Source: JABDMH01 sp965223165
Lineage (GTDB): Bacteria > Bacteroidota > Bacteroidia > Chitinophagales > Saprospiraceae
NCBI GenBank assembly: GCA_965223165.1
Contig: CBDCVQ010000019.1
Coordinates: 124,001 to 188,000, forward strand
Direction: 5' to 3'
Length of the DNA: 64,000 bases
The notes beneath the pieces are model-generated. The model was not told the DNA's origin, ran no database searches, and worked only from the letters and a program-made list of their open reading frames with translations. This document shows positions 25,723 to 33,955 of this stretch, piece by piece (within the stretch, counting starts at the first letter, position 1; the number at the start of each line of letters is the position of its first letter). The position numbers and the translations under genes were made by a program.

Positions 25723-26890
25723 CGAACGCGGATTTTATGGCGTATTTGGTGGGGCATTTATTCCTGAAATGCTTTATGCCAACATTCAGGAGCTACAAGA
25801 AAATTATCTCCAGATCATCGAAGAACCCTCCTTTAGGCAAGAGATGGATAATCTCCTTAGAAATTATGTGGGCCGACCCAGCCCGCTATACCAAGCACAG
25901 CGCCTTTCCGAGAAATATCAGACCAACATCTACCTCAAAAGAGAAGACCTTAATCACACCGGAGCCCATAAGATCAATAACACGATTGGTCAAATTCTAC
26001 TCGCCCAACGACTGGGCAAGACACGTATAATTGCGGAAACCGGCGCCGGGCAACACGGCGTCGCCACGGCTACCGTCTGTGCGTTGATGGGCATCCAATG
26101 CCTGGTGTACATGGGCGAAATTGACATCGCTCGGCAAGCACCTAATGTAGCCCGAATGAAAATGCTCGGCGCTGAAGTAATTCCGGCCCTAAGCGGCAGC
26201 AGAACGCTGAAGGATGCCACCAATGAAGCCATCCGCGACTGGATCAACAATCCCGTTGACACGCACTACATCATCGGATCAGTGGTCGGCCCTCACCCCT
26301 ATCCGGACATGGTGGCCAGGTTTCAGTCCGTGATCAGTGAAGAAATGCGCTGGCAACTGAAAGAAGCCGTGGGCCGCGAAACGCCCGATATCATCGTGGC
26401 CTGTGTCGGCGGTGGTTCCAATGCCGCCGGAGCCTACTACCACTACCTGGACGACGCCGACGTACGACTGGTCTCGGTCGAGGCCGCCGGCTTGGGCATC
26501 CACAGCGGCGAATCTGCCGCCACTAGCGTGCTAGGCAGCGATGGCATCATCCATGGTAGCCGTACCCTGCTGATGCAGACGGAAGATGGACAAATCATCG
26601 AACCCTATTCGCTGTCGGCGGGCTTGGATTATCCCGGCATCGGCCCTCAGCATGCCCATCTGCTGCAGACGGGGCGTGCCGAGGCAATCAGTATCACCGA
26701 TGAGGATGCCCTGGATGCGGCCTTCGAAGTGACCAAACTGGAAGGAATCATTCCGGCACTTGAATCGGCCCATGCATTTGCAGCCATGCGCAAATTGTCC
26801 TATCAAGCGGACGATGTAGTCGTCATCAATTTGTCGGGCCGGGGAGACAAGGACCTTAAGACGTACATCGATAAACTAAATGCCGTATGA
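25706..26890 (+). CDS. trpB: tryptophan synthase beta chain
   Basis: A 394-residue PLP enzyme that condenses indole with serine. The PLP Lys is residue 89 in HTGAHKINNTIGQ. ETGAGQHGVATATVCAL follows with the catalytic Glu, then CVGGGSNAAGAYYHY for the cofactor phosphate, and GLDYPGIGPQHAHL. It is the classic TrpB1 type, with GRPSPLY near the N-terminus. It overlaps trpF upstream and trpA downstream (4 bases), as expected for subunits of one complex. Confidence 0.97.
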   Translation: MQYNVDERGFYGVFGGAFIPEMLYANIQELQENYLQIIEEPSFRQEMDNLLRNYVGRPSPLYQAQRLSEKYQTNIYLKREDLNHTGAHKINNTIGQILLAQRLGKTRIIAETGAGQHGVATATVCALMGIQCLVYMGEIDIARQAPNVARMKMLGAEVIPALSGSRTLKDATNEAIRDWINNPVDTHYIIGSVVGPHPYPDMVARFQSVISEEMRWQLKEAVGRETPDIIVACVGGGSNAAGAYYHYLDDADVRLVSVEAAGLGIHSGESAATSVLGSDGIIHGSRTLLMQTEDGQIIEPYSLSAGLDYPGIGPQHAHLLQTGRAEAISITDEDALDAAFEVTKLEGIIPALESAHAFAAMRKLSYQADDVVVINLSGRGDKDLKTYIDKLNAV

Positions 26891-27669
26891 ACCGGATCGA
26901 TCGACTTTTCCAGGAGAAACAACAGGGTATCGTGAGCATTTATTTCACGGCCGGATATCCCGCGCTGGATGACACCTCCACCATCATAGAAGCCCTGCAA
27001 GAGAGCGGTGCGGATCTAATCGAAATCGGCATGCCCTACTCTGACCCTATGGCAGATGGCCCCACGATTCAGGATAGTGGCAGTCAGGCGATAGAAAATG
27101 GCATGACGCTTCGCAAGCTATTTGATCAATTGACGACCATTCGCGACCGCGTGGACCTGCCGCTCCTGCTCATGGGATACTTAAATCAGATCATGCAATT
27201 TGGCTTGGATGCCTTCGTAGCTGAGTGTCAGCGGGTGGGTATTGACGGCTTAATTATTCCGGATCTTCCGATTGATATATATGATACGGAGTTTCGCGAT
27301 AAATTGACGGCCGCCAACCTGCATACGATTTTCCTGATCACACCCCAGACCTCCGATGATCGGATTCGCTACATCGACAATGTGAGTCGAGGATTTATTT
27401 ACATGGTATCCAATGCCTCCATTACCGGAGCAAAATCAAATATTTCCGATCGGCAAGTGGCGTACTTTCAGCGCATCGACCAGATGAATTTGACAAACCC
27501 ACGCTTGATCGGCTTCGGAATTTCAAATCACGAGACCTATCAACGAGCTTGTGCCCATGCCCAGGGCGTCATCATCGGTAGTGCATACATTAAAATGTTG
27601 ACCCGGTCAAAGGACGATATCCGGAAGGGCACCGCCGACTTTATCCGGATGATTAAAGCCGGCCAGTAG
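26887..27669 (+). CDS. trpA: tryptophan synthase alpha chain
   Basis: A 260-residue TIM-barrel subunit that splits indole-3-glycerol phosphate. The catalytic Glu lies in DLIEIGMPYSDPMADGPTIQ, and the second catalytic acid in GLIIPDLPIDIYD. The phosphate loops are visible in YMVSNASITGAK and GFGISNHE, and the last in GVIIGSAYIK. It is the last gene of the trp operon. No obvious intrinsic terminator lies in the 70 bases before the convergent membrane-protein gene. Confidence 0.97.
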   Translation: MNRIDRLFQEKQQGIVSIYFTAGYPALDDTSTIIEALQESGADLIEIGMPYSDPMADGPTIQDSGSQAIENGMTLRKLFDQLTTIRDRVDLPLLLMGYLNQIMQFGLDAFVAECQRVGIDGLIIPDLPIDIYDTEFRDKLTAANLHTIFLITPQTSDDRIRYIDNVSRGFIYMVSNASITGAKSNISDRQVAYFQRIDQMNLTNPRLIGFGISNHETYQRACAHAQGVIIGSAYIKMLTRSKDDIRKGTADFIRMIKAGQ

Positions 27670-27739
27670 AGCTTCGCGTTAAATCTGGTTGTAATGCTAA
27701 TATCTAATGCGAACTCTACTAGGCGCCAAGGACATTCGC

Positions 27740-28324
27740 TTAAAATCCGATGCGGACGCCCGCATTGGCATAAAACAGGTTATTGCGTACATCGCTGGCC
27801 ATGCCTTCAAAGACCTCACTAAGACCAAAAGTATATCCGGCGTCGACGAAAAAGATCGCCAAATCCAGACCCGCGCCCACTTGCCAGCCGTAGACGGCAT
27901 CCTTGAAGTCCCCCTTGTTGATCAAGGGCGAGTCTTCAATATTTTTGCCTACGGAAAACGCCATGTTGGGCCCGGTGAAAAGTCGAAGATCTACCCAGCG
28001 ATTGGTCTCGTGACTAAACAATTTGTATCCGACCAGCAACGGCACCCGGATACGATTGACCGTAAACTCCGTCTTGTCGCCATCGATCCGCTCACGTAGT
28101 TCGTTCTTAGCGGATTCCCAAAAGATGCCGGGCTGCACATAGAAGCGATTGCCCAACTGAAGGTCAACCCCAAATTGAAACCCCACTTCGTCGGAGAAGG
28201 TGGCATCATCAAAGTCCTGACTGAGAGAGGAGGTGTTGAAGCCCGCCTGCGGTCGAAGGGAAATCTGTGCTTCCAACGAAAAACCCATCAGTAGGGCAGC
28301 TGCAAATACGATTAAAGTTCTCAT
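27740..28324 (-). CDS. outer-membrane beta-barrel protein (PorT/OMP_b-brl type)
   Basis: A 194-residue secreted protein. A signal peptide (MRTLIVFAAALLMGFSLEAQ) is followed by alternating amphipathic beta-strands: SLRPQAGFNTSSL, GFQFGVDLQLGNRFYVQPGIF, VNRIRVPLLVGYKLF and VYGWQVGAGLDLAIFFVDAGY. It ends with the FYANAGVRIGF strand and a terminal Phe, as in outer-membrane barrels. The length and pattern fit the small eight-stranded barrels common in Bacteroidota. A specific role cannot be assigned. It converges with trpA. Confidence 0.8.
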   Translation of the reverse strand: MRTLIVFAAALLMGFSLEAQISLRPQAGFNTSSLSQDFDDATFSDEVGFQFGVDLQLGNRFYVQPGIFWESAKNELRERIDGDKTEFTVNRIRVPLLVGYKLFSHETNRWVDLRLFTGPNMAFSVGKNIEDSPLINKGDFKDAVYGWQVGAGLDLAIFFVDAGYTFGLSEVFEGMASDVRNNLFYANAGVRIGF

Positions 28325-28774
28325 AACGTATGTTTTTTAAGGAGGGCAGATCGCGGTTACCACTGACGGACCGCTCTGTCCAACGATTGATTTGTGTAAA
28401 AGTCTTTTCTGCGTCAGAGAAAGTTGCATGATCCACTCCACGCTAACAGATCTTTAATAAGTCTGGGTGGCAAATGGTAGGGAAGTGTTATCATAAGGTA
28501 GGAAATTAAGAGATTGCTTGAAGGGACTTTCGATCATTTGGACAATCAGTCACGACGGTCTTATGGCGGGCCAACTGGCGAATGTGTGAGACCAAATCAA
28601 CCCCTCAAATAGTGCAGCTCAAATCTCCCCGCTAGCGCTCCCCCACCTAATTTGGCCCTCCCTACGCATTTTGTAGGCGGTGAGACCATTATGCATCGCC
28701 CGCGATGGCAGTCCCTGTCTCCGAGACTAAAACAGTAACTTCGCCGTTTTATAGCCAGTGAACGAGAAAGACAA
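28325..28774. other. intergenic region between divergent membrane-protein genes
   Basis: This 450-base stretch separates the divergent barrel and PorV-like genes and should contain both promoters. I found no exact TTTG-N19-TAnnTTTG match in either direction. A small inverted repeat (CCTAC/GTAGG around 28661-28677) is present. The short frames here are not supported. Confidence 0.4.
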
Positions 28775-29875
28775 ATGCGCCTCCGGATAAAGCCCGTACT
28801 GATCCACTTGCTGATGCTTACCTGCATCTCCCTGGTGGATGCGCAAAGCGAGTTTAGAAAGTATAGCAACAACTTCTTGAGCATTGGTGTGGGTGGTCGA
28901 GCTCATGGCATGGGCGGAGCGGTCAGCGCCACCACGTCGGATGTGTTCTCCACCCAGTGGAATCCGGCCGGTCTGGCGGCCAGCACGAGTCAGATGCAAG
29001 TAGGCGCTATGCATGCCGAATGGTTTGCCGGCATTGTGAATTACGACTTCCTGGGCATCGTACGGGAGTTTAATGCGGACAAACGAGCCTATGGTGCGCT
29101 TTCCGTGGTGCGAATGGGCATCGACAACATTCCGAATACCTTGAATCTATTCGATCCCGACGGGAGCATCAACTACGACAACATCTCCTCCTTCTCAGCG
29201 GCTGACTACGCCTTCTTTCTGTCTTATGCCCGGGCACTGGGCAACTCTAATTGGGATATCGGCGGCAGCGTAAAGGTGATTAATCGGCGGGTGGGGCCAT
29301 TTGCGACAGCCTGGGGTTTCGGTCTGGACGTAGGCGTAAAATACATCGGTGAACGCTGGCGCTTTGGCTTCATGGGCCGCGATCTGACCACGACCTTTAA
29401 CGCCTGGTCCTTCTCCTTTACCGACGACGAAAAGCGTGTGCTGCAAGAGACTGCAAACCTGGTGCCCAAGTCATCCACGGAGTTGACCGCGCCTAGCCTG
29501 ATCGCGGCCGCCGCCTACAAGGCACCAATGGGAGAGAAGAATTACCTGCTGGTGGAGGCGGACCTGCACTTCACCTTCGACGGAAAGCGTAACACGTTGA
29601 TCAGCAGCGATTTCACCAGTGTGGACCCAAGAATCGGTGCTGAGTACAGCTTTAATGATCGCCTGTTTATCCGAGGTGGCATTGGCAATGTGCAAAAAGT
29701 CAAAGATGACATCAGCCCCGAGCTGGAAAATACGGTCGTGCGTCCACACTTTGGCATCGGGATTGGTTTTAGCCGTGTCCGGATCGACTATGCACTGACC
29801 AACGTGGGAGATACCGAGGGTACCTCATTCTCCCATATCTTCTCGCTGGCATTGGACTTTCAACCCAGGCAGTAG
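28775..29875 (+). CDS. PorV/PorV2-like type IX secretion outer-membrane protein
   Basis: A 366-residue outer-membrane protein with a signal peptide (about 1-23, ending VDAQ). The N-terminal segment FLSIGVGGRAHGMGGAVSATTSDVFSTQWNPAGLA is the usual hallmark of the PorV/PorQ/UPF0164 group, which are FadL-like barrels. The rest is a regular succession of beta-strands, ending in FSLALDFQPRQ. PorV binds the C-terminal domains of type IX cargo and brings them to the attachment complex; PorV2-type paralogues are common in Saprospiraceae. No other type IX gene is adjacent, which is usual in this phylum. Confidence 0.82.
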   Translation: MRLRIKPVLIHLLMLTCISLVDAQSEFRKYSNNFLSIGVGGRAHGMGGAVSATTSDVFSTQWNPAGLAASTSQMQVGAMHAEWFAGIVNYDFLGIVREFNADKRAYGALSVVRMGIDNIPNTLNLFDPDGSINYDNISSFSAADYAFFLSYARALGNSNWDIGGSVKVINRRVGPFATAWGFGLDVGVKYIGERWRFGFMGRDLTTTFNAWSFSFTDDEKRVLQETANLVPKSSTELTAPSLIAAAAYKAPMGEKNYLLVEADLHFTFDGKRNTLISSDFTSVDPRIGAEYSFNDRLFIRGGIGNVQKVKDDISPELENTVVRPHFGIGIGFSRVRIDYALTNVGDTEGTSFSHIFSLALDFQPRQ

Positions 29876-29938
29876 TAGGTGTAGGGTTTAGCATGTTTAG
29901 AGGCAGCACTCAGCGAAGATTCCGGTAATGCTAGAATG

Positions 29939-30309
29939 GCGGTCTTAGCGAATCCCTACCGAACTTGGCGGTGATACATCGAATCGCGGTCTTAGCGAAT
30001 CCTTGCCGAACTTAGCGGTGATACATCGAATCGCGGTCTCAGCGAATCCTTGGCGAACTTTGCGGTGATCCTCGAAGCGCAGTCTCAGCGAATCCTTGGA
30101 GAACTTTGCGGTGATCCTCGAATCGCGGTCTTAGCGAATCCTTGGCGAACTTTGCGGTGATACATCGAACGCGGTCTTAGCGAATCCTTGGCGAACTTTG
30201 CGGTGATCCTCGAAGCGCGGTCTTGGCGAATCCTTGGCGAACTTTGCGGTGATACATCGAATCGCTGTCTCAGCGAATCCTTGGCGAACTTTGCGGTGAT
30301 CCTCGAAAG
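29939..30309. repeat. eight direct copies of a 46-47 bp unit
   Basis: About eight direct copies of a unit beginning GCGGTCTTAGCGAATCCTTG and ending near CGGTGATCCTCGAATC or CGGTGATACATCGAATC run from 29939 to 30309. Copies differ by point changes (TTAG/TCAG, CTTGG/CTTGC) and by alternation of two endings, GATCCTCGAA and GATACATCGAA. No spacers of unrelated sequence separate them, so this is not a CRISPR array. It fills the gap between the convergent PorV-like and DUF1080 genes. Confidence 0.92.
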
Positions 30310-30317
30310 GCGGCTGT

Positions 30318-30998
30318 CTAATGTGAGGGTCCAAGTGGAGTCAGCACAATCTGACTAAACTCCACCTCAGCCCCTTCGGCTTGTACGGCGATTTGGCCCG
30401 AACTTGCGGTGCAGTCGTAGCCCTCGTTGACCAGATCGCCATTGACCCATACTTTGATGGAGCTGCCCCGGCATTCGATGGTCATATCATTCCATTCGCC
30501 CAAGGGGTTTTCGGATCCATCCGTCAGGTTGAGGATCCTGCGCTTCTTGCCTTCGGTGATGCCCCATTCTTCCTGAGGACCTCGACGTTCAAGCATATTG
30601 GGTACGGTAATGTCCTCCACGATGCACCAGAAGTCACCTGCGTTCTCGTGCATCATCTGCACCTCCAGCGACTTGGGAAACATGCCGTACAGCGACCTTG
30701 GCGTGGAGGCATGCACCAGTACCCCGCAATTGCCCGGGTCTCCCGCAAATCGGTACTGCACTTCCAGCCGATAGTTCTCGTAGCTCTCGTCCGTAATCAA
30801 ATGCCCCCGGGGTGTCCCCAAGCTGACGAGGTAGTCTCCCCGGACGATAAAGGGGATGACGTCCGTCTTGTTGCTGTCGATGTCAGGCACGTCCATGTGC
30901 CATCCCGATAGGTCCTGCCCGTTGAAGAGCGGGATCTGTTGCGGCTGACAAGCTAGCATGGTCAAGAAAAGTAGAAGCAGAAAAGATAGATGTCTCAT
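30318..30998 (-). CDS. DUF1080 (3-keto-disaccharide hydrolase-like) lipoprotein
   Basis: A 226-residue lipoprotein. The signal MRHLSFLLLLFLTMLAC has lipobox Cys17. The body is a single DUF1080/LamG-like jelly roll: PLFNGQDLSGWHMD at the start, NYRLEVQYRFAGDPGNCGVLVH in the middle, GEWNDMTIECRGSSIKVWVNGDLVNEGYD near the end, then VEFSQIVLTPL. Relatives act on or bind glycosides, and some cleave 3-keto sugars. The sulfatase/GH92 cluster starts 1.45 kb away on the same strand, separated by the Fic gene, so a role in glycan processing is plausible but not shown. Confidence 0.88.
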   Translation of the reverse strand: MRHLSFLLLLFLTMLACQPQQIPLFNGQDLSGWHMDVPDIDSNKTDVIPFIVRGDYLVSLGTPRGHLITDESYENYRLEVQYRFAGDPGNCGVLVHASTPRSLYGMFPKSLEVQMMHENAGDFWCIVEDITVPNMLERRGPQEEWGITEGKKRRILNLTDGSENPLGEWNDMTIECRGSSIKVWVNGDLVNEGYDCTASSGQIAVQAEGAEVEFSQIVLTPLGPSH

Positions 30999-31158
30999 AG
31001 CTGATAAGATACGGAAATGTCGAATGGATGTGGCATGTCTCCCTATTCCAATTTGACTCCCCGAGTTGTGGTTTAGTGGCTCCCCGCCCGTCCATGGGAT
31101 TCCATCTCCAGCAGCAAGGAGTCACCACGTAGCACGCCATATGATATATTTCATCCGT

Positions 31159-32196
31159 TCAATTAATTGCGTAATTGGTGCCTGGACCATTGCCATATTT
31201 TTGGATCAGGCCCTTGTCAACCAGTGATTTCAGAATTCTTTTTACCGTAGGACTAGGGATTGACAGCTTGGTGGAGATGGCACCCGATTTGCATCCAGGG
31301 TTATTTGCTATTACAGTCAATATGGATTTTTCCCTTGGAGACAGCTCAGCCTCAATTCCTGATTGCCTGAGTTTGAGCACAAGCTTTAGCTGGATATTTC
31401 TCAATACATCCAAGAAGAATGAAATCCAAATCGTGATATTCTCATTTGGGCGTTGGGCTTGGCAGCTCCTTAGCACCCTGTAGTATTCCGCTTTTCGATT
31501 TTCGATTTCGTGTTCAAGACTTACGTATTGTATCCATTTGTATCCATTCTTTAGCAATAGAAGTACAGCGATCAATCTGCTTAGCCTCCCATTACCATCT
31601 TGAAATGGGTGTATCGAAACAAATTCATAAGAAAATATTGCTGACTTAATTATTGGGTGAGTTTCTTTATCGTTTTTATACCACTCAACCAGCCTGCGCA
31701 TTGCATTGTCTGTCTCGTATCCCGGGGGCGTTGTTTCAAAGATTATTTGTTTTGTCCCATCTGGCATAGTGGCTTCGACGTTATTGCTATGCTGCTTATA
31801 GTCACCCTTGTGCCAATGGTCCTTCTCACAGTACTTCAGCATCTTATTGTGTAAGCCCTTTATTTCATTCTGTGTTACTTCGATATCTTCATATGATTCA
31901 CTGATTATTTCGAAGACATCAAAATATCCCACAACCTCTTGAGCATCTCTTTCAGCAAGTTTATCGATGGACAGGTCTGCCAATAGTACACCTACTTCCT
32001 CGTCGCTCATCTTTGAGCCTTCAATTCTAGTCGATGCTCCAATACTTTCTACTGTAGCGATGGATTTCAATTGTTTGAGACTTTGTCCTTCTTTGACCTC
32101 GACTGACGTCCAGGAAGCGTCAAAACGATCCAATGGGCTTAGTTGATTGATGAGTTTCCAATCTAATTCTAAGTTGAATATGTGGACTTTGATCAT
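31159..32196 (-). CDS. Fic-domain protein (class II, with C-terminal winged helix)
   Basis: A 345-residue protein that probably transfers AMP from ATP to a target hydroxyl. The Fic motif HPFQDGNGRLSR starts at His196. The auto-inhibitory helix motif S/T-x-x-x-E-G/N is found upstream at 55-60 (STRIEG), which makes it class II with an intramolecular brake. The C-terminal part (about 285-345) reads as a winged helix (REKSILTVIANNPGCKSGAI, then PTVKRILKSLVDKGLI), so it may bind DNA and autoregulate. Its coding sequence is clearly more A+T-rich than its neighbours, suggesting recent acquisition. A -7 box lies five bases upstream, with decamer repeats behind it. Confidence 0.93.
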   Translation of the reverse strand: MIKVHIFNLELDWKLINQLSPLDRFDASWTSVEVKEGQSLKQLKSIATVESIGASTRIEGSKMSDEEVGVLLADLSIDKLAERDAQEVVGYFDVFEIISESYEDIEVTQNEIKGLHNKMLKYCEKDHWHKGDYKQHSNNVEATMPDGTKQIIFETTPPGYETDNAMRRLVEWYKNDKETHPIIKSAIFSYEFVSIHPFQDGNGRLSRLIAVLLLLKNGYKWIQYVSLEHEIENRKAEYYRVLRSCQAQRPNENITIWISFFLDVLRNIQLKLVLKLRQSGIEAELSPREKSILTVIANNPGCKSGAISTKLSIPSPTVKRILKSLVDKGLIQKYGNGPGTNYAIN

Positions 32197-32200
32197 ATGG

Positions 32201-32208
32201 CAAATATA
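32201..32208 (-). promoter_or_regulatory. -7 promoter element of the fic gene
   Basis: On the minus strand the sequence is TATATTTG, an exact TAnnTTTG match, ending five bases before the Fic ATG. A leaderless transcript is implied. No TTTG lies 19-21 bases further upstream; that position is occupied by the decamer repeats, so an activator or repressor may substitute. Confidence 0.5.
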
Positions 32209-32226
32209 TCATTCTCATTCAAGATT

Positions 32227-32302
32227 GATACGATATGATTCGATATGATTCGGTGATGATACGATAACTCTTGCACTCAAATGATACGATATGATACGAA
32301 AA
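32227..32302. promoter_or_regulatory. iterated decamer (GATACGATAT) upstream of fic
   Basis: Six copies of GAT(A/T)CG(A/G)(T/A)(A/G)N begin at 32227, 32237, 32247, 32258, 32283 and 32293. The spacing is 10, 10, 11, 25 and 10 bases, that is, mostly one DNA helical turn. They lie over the -33 position of the fic promoter. This arrangement fits a cooperative DNA-binding protein, possibly the Fic protein's own winged helix (inference). The remaining gap to the phosphatase gene (32303-32452) shows nothing else. Confidence 0.5.
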
Positions 32303-32452
32303 TGTGCAGTAGTAATACGACTCCCGTACTCCCTGACAATCTCAAGAAGGTGCCACCTACGTCAAACAATTTCAGGCACCGCTCGAGGACAGATATTTCT
32401 AATTGCGAAGCCCTACTAGCAGTATTCCCTCGAACCTCCTATCACTCACCCG

Positions 32453-33955
32453 TCACCGAGCCCCAATCCGAATCCCATAGGGCCGCTCCACTGTGTAGTC
32501 CTTCTCACGGATTGAAGAGACAAAGTACCAGTCCACCTGCAGCTCCTCCCGCCCCACGTCCAGCACGATAAACCCGTGCGAATCTTGGTGATACCAAAGC
32601 AGATTATCCATATTGTCCAGGCGCTCGGCCGATTTGGCCAGCACATCCGGATCGTAACGGGCCTTCTCCGCATTGTTGCCCGAACTGATGGCCCCTGGTA
32701 GGACTTCATGGAGGAGCGTATCCGTGCCAGCGGCGTTCATGATGAAATAGTGATGGGGATTGTGGGCATTGCCCGTGGCAAAGAGAAAATTAGCATTGGT
32801 TTGCTCTTCCATAAAAGCGAGGAGTCGATTGCGATCCGCCGGAAAACCCGGCCATCGTTCCCACCCCATGTCTTTGATGGAGAGCAGCAGCTGATTGCCA
32901 AAAATGTTCCAGGTGGCGCCATGCCTCAGGACCTCCGATTCGATCCAATCCAATTGCGCCTTCCCCACGATATGTCTGCTGGTATCCTCCAGGGAGGCCA
33001 GGGTTTTGGTGACCGTATCCTTGCAACAGACGCGAGCATCCAACATCATCAAATTGACCAGATCACCAAATTGAAAAGACCGGTAGATGGGCTCACCCGC
33101 AGCCACCCGGATGGGCAGCCATTCATGATACGCCTGGATGGAATTGTTCTTGCGACCTTCCCAGTCGCCATCATACTCCAGCGTGCCATCGGGCAGGGGC
33201 TTGAGCGCCTTCATGGCGATCTCGTGATCGTCCCAAATCGGGATCATGGGGTATCTGGCATGTAACTTCTGCAATGCCGTGTCACCCCTATATTGTGCAT
33301 ACCTTGTCCGATAGTCTTGAAGGCTTAGACATTCATGGGGAGGATCATGCTGCCGACCCGTGGCCAGATACGCCGGCCAATACGAGCTCTCCTCTGTCGA
33401 GGGACCATTTTCGTAAATGTAGTCTCCCAAATGGATCACCACATCGATGTCCTCAAGTCGAGCCAATGTCTCGTAGGCATGATAATAACCACCGGTGTAC
33501 TTCGCACAGTTTACTACTCCAATCCTCACGTGCTCCGTCTGCTCAGGGAGTGTCTTGGTTCTTCCCACCTCTGAACGTGAGCTTCGACTGTGGAATCGGT
33601 AGTAGTACTCCGTGCCAGAAGCCAAGTCGGAGGCGATCACTTTCACGCAGAAGTCATTGCTTGGACTTGCTTGCGCCGTACCACGCTGTACGACCTGACT
33701 AAAAGAGCTGTCCTCTGCCACTGCCCATTGAAGCGACACTGCCGTCGAGTCGTACGCTACATATCTTGTCCAGAGTACTACGCTAGCCTGATCGGGATCA
33801 CCCGAGGCTACCCCATGGCTGAACTGGCCTTTTTTGGCTTTATCCGAAGGATTGGTGCTACAAGCTGCTACCTTGGCGAGGGCCACTGCCAGTAGCCCAG
33901 CGCAGGTCAGCGCTCCCCACAGCTGACGTACCGATGACTGCCGCCGCCGGATCAT
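32453..33955 (-). CDS. PhoD-like alkaline phosphatase/phosphodiesterase lipoprotein
   Basis: A 500-residue PhoD-family metallophosphoesterase. The N-terminus is basic and hydrophobic, with a lipobox-like KVAAC (Cys32). The N-terminal beta domain has SHGVASGDPDQASVVLWTR. The metal-binding catalytic core follows: GVVNCAKYTGG, HLGDYIYENG, PMIPIWDDHEIA, WLPIRV, and FATGNAHNPHHYF near the end. The start overlaps the stop of the upstream sulfatase gene by 4 bases, so the two are translationally coupled. In this setting it may remove phosphate from phosphorylated mannan or other glycan (inference). Confidence 0.9.
   Translation of the reverse strand: MIRRRQSSVRQLWGALTCAGLLAVALAKVAACSTNPSDKAKKGQFSHGVASGDPDQASVVLWTRYVAYDSTAVSLQWAVAEDSSFSQVVQRGTAQASPSNDFCVKVIASDLASGTEYYYRFHSRSSRSEVGRTKTLPEQTEHVRIGVVNCAKYTGGYYHAYETLARLEDIDVVIHLGDYIYENGPSTEESSYWPAYLATGRQHDPPHECLSLQDYRTRYAQYRGDTALQKLHARYPMIPIWDDHEIAMKALKPLPDGTLEYDGDWEGRKNNSIQAYHEWLPIRVAAGEPIYRSFQFGDLVNLMMLDARVCCKDTVTKTLASLEDTSRHIVGKAQLDWIESEVLRHGATWNIFGNQLLLSIKDMGWERWPGFPADRNRLLAFMEEQTNANFLFATGNAHNPHHYFIMNAAGTDTLLHEVLPGAISSGNNAEKARYDPDVLAKSAERLDNMDNLLWYHQDSHGFIVLDVGREELQVDWYFVSSIREKDYTVERPYGIRIGAR

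Noticed and set aside
29939..30309. Array considered as CRISPR.
   Set aside because: Units are contiguous and there are no unique spacers or cas genes; the same holds for the other three arrays.
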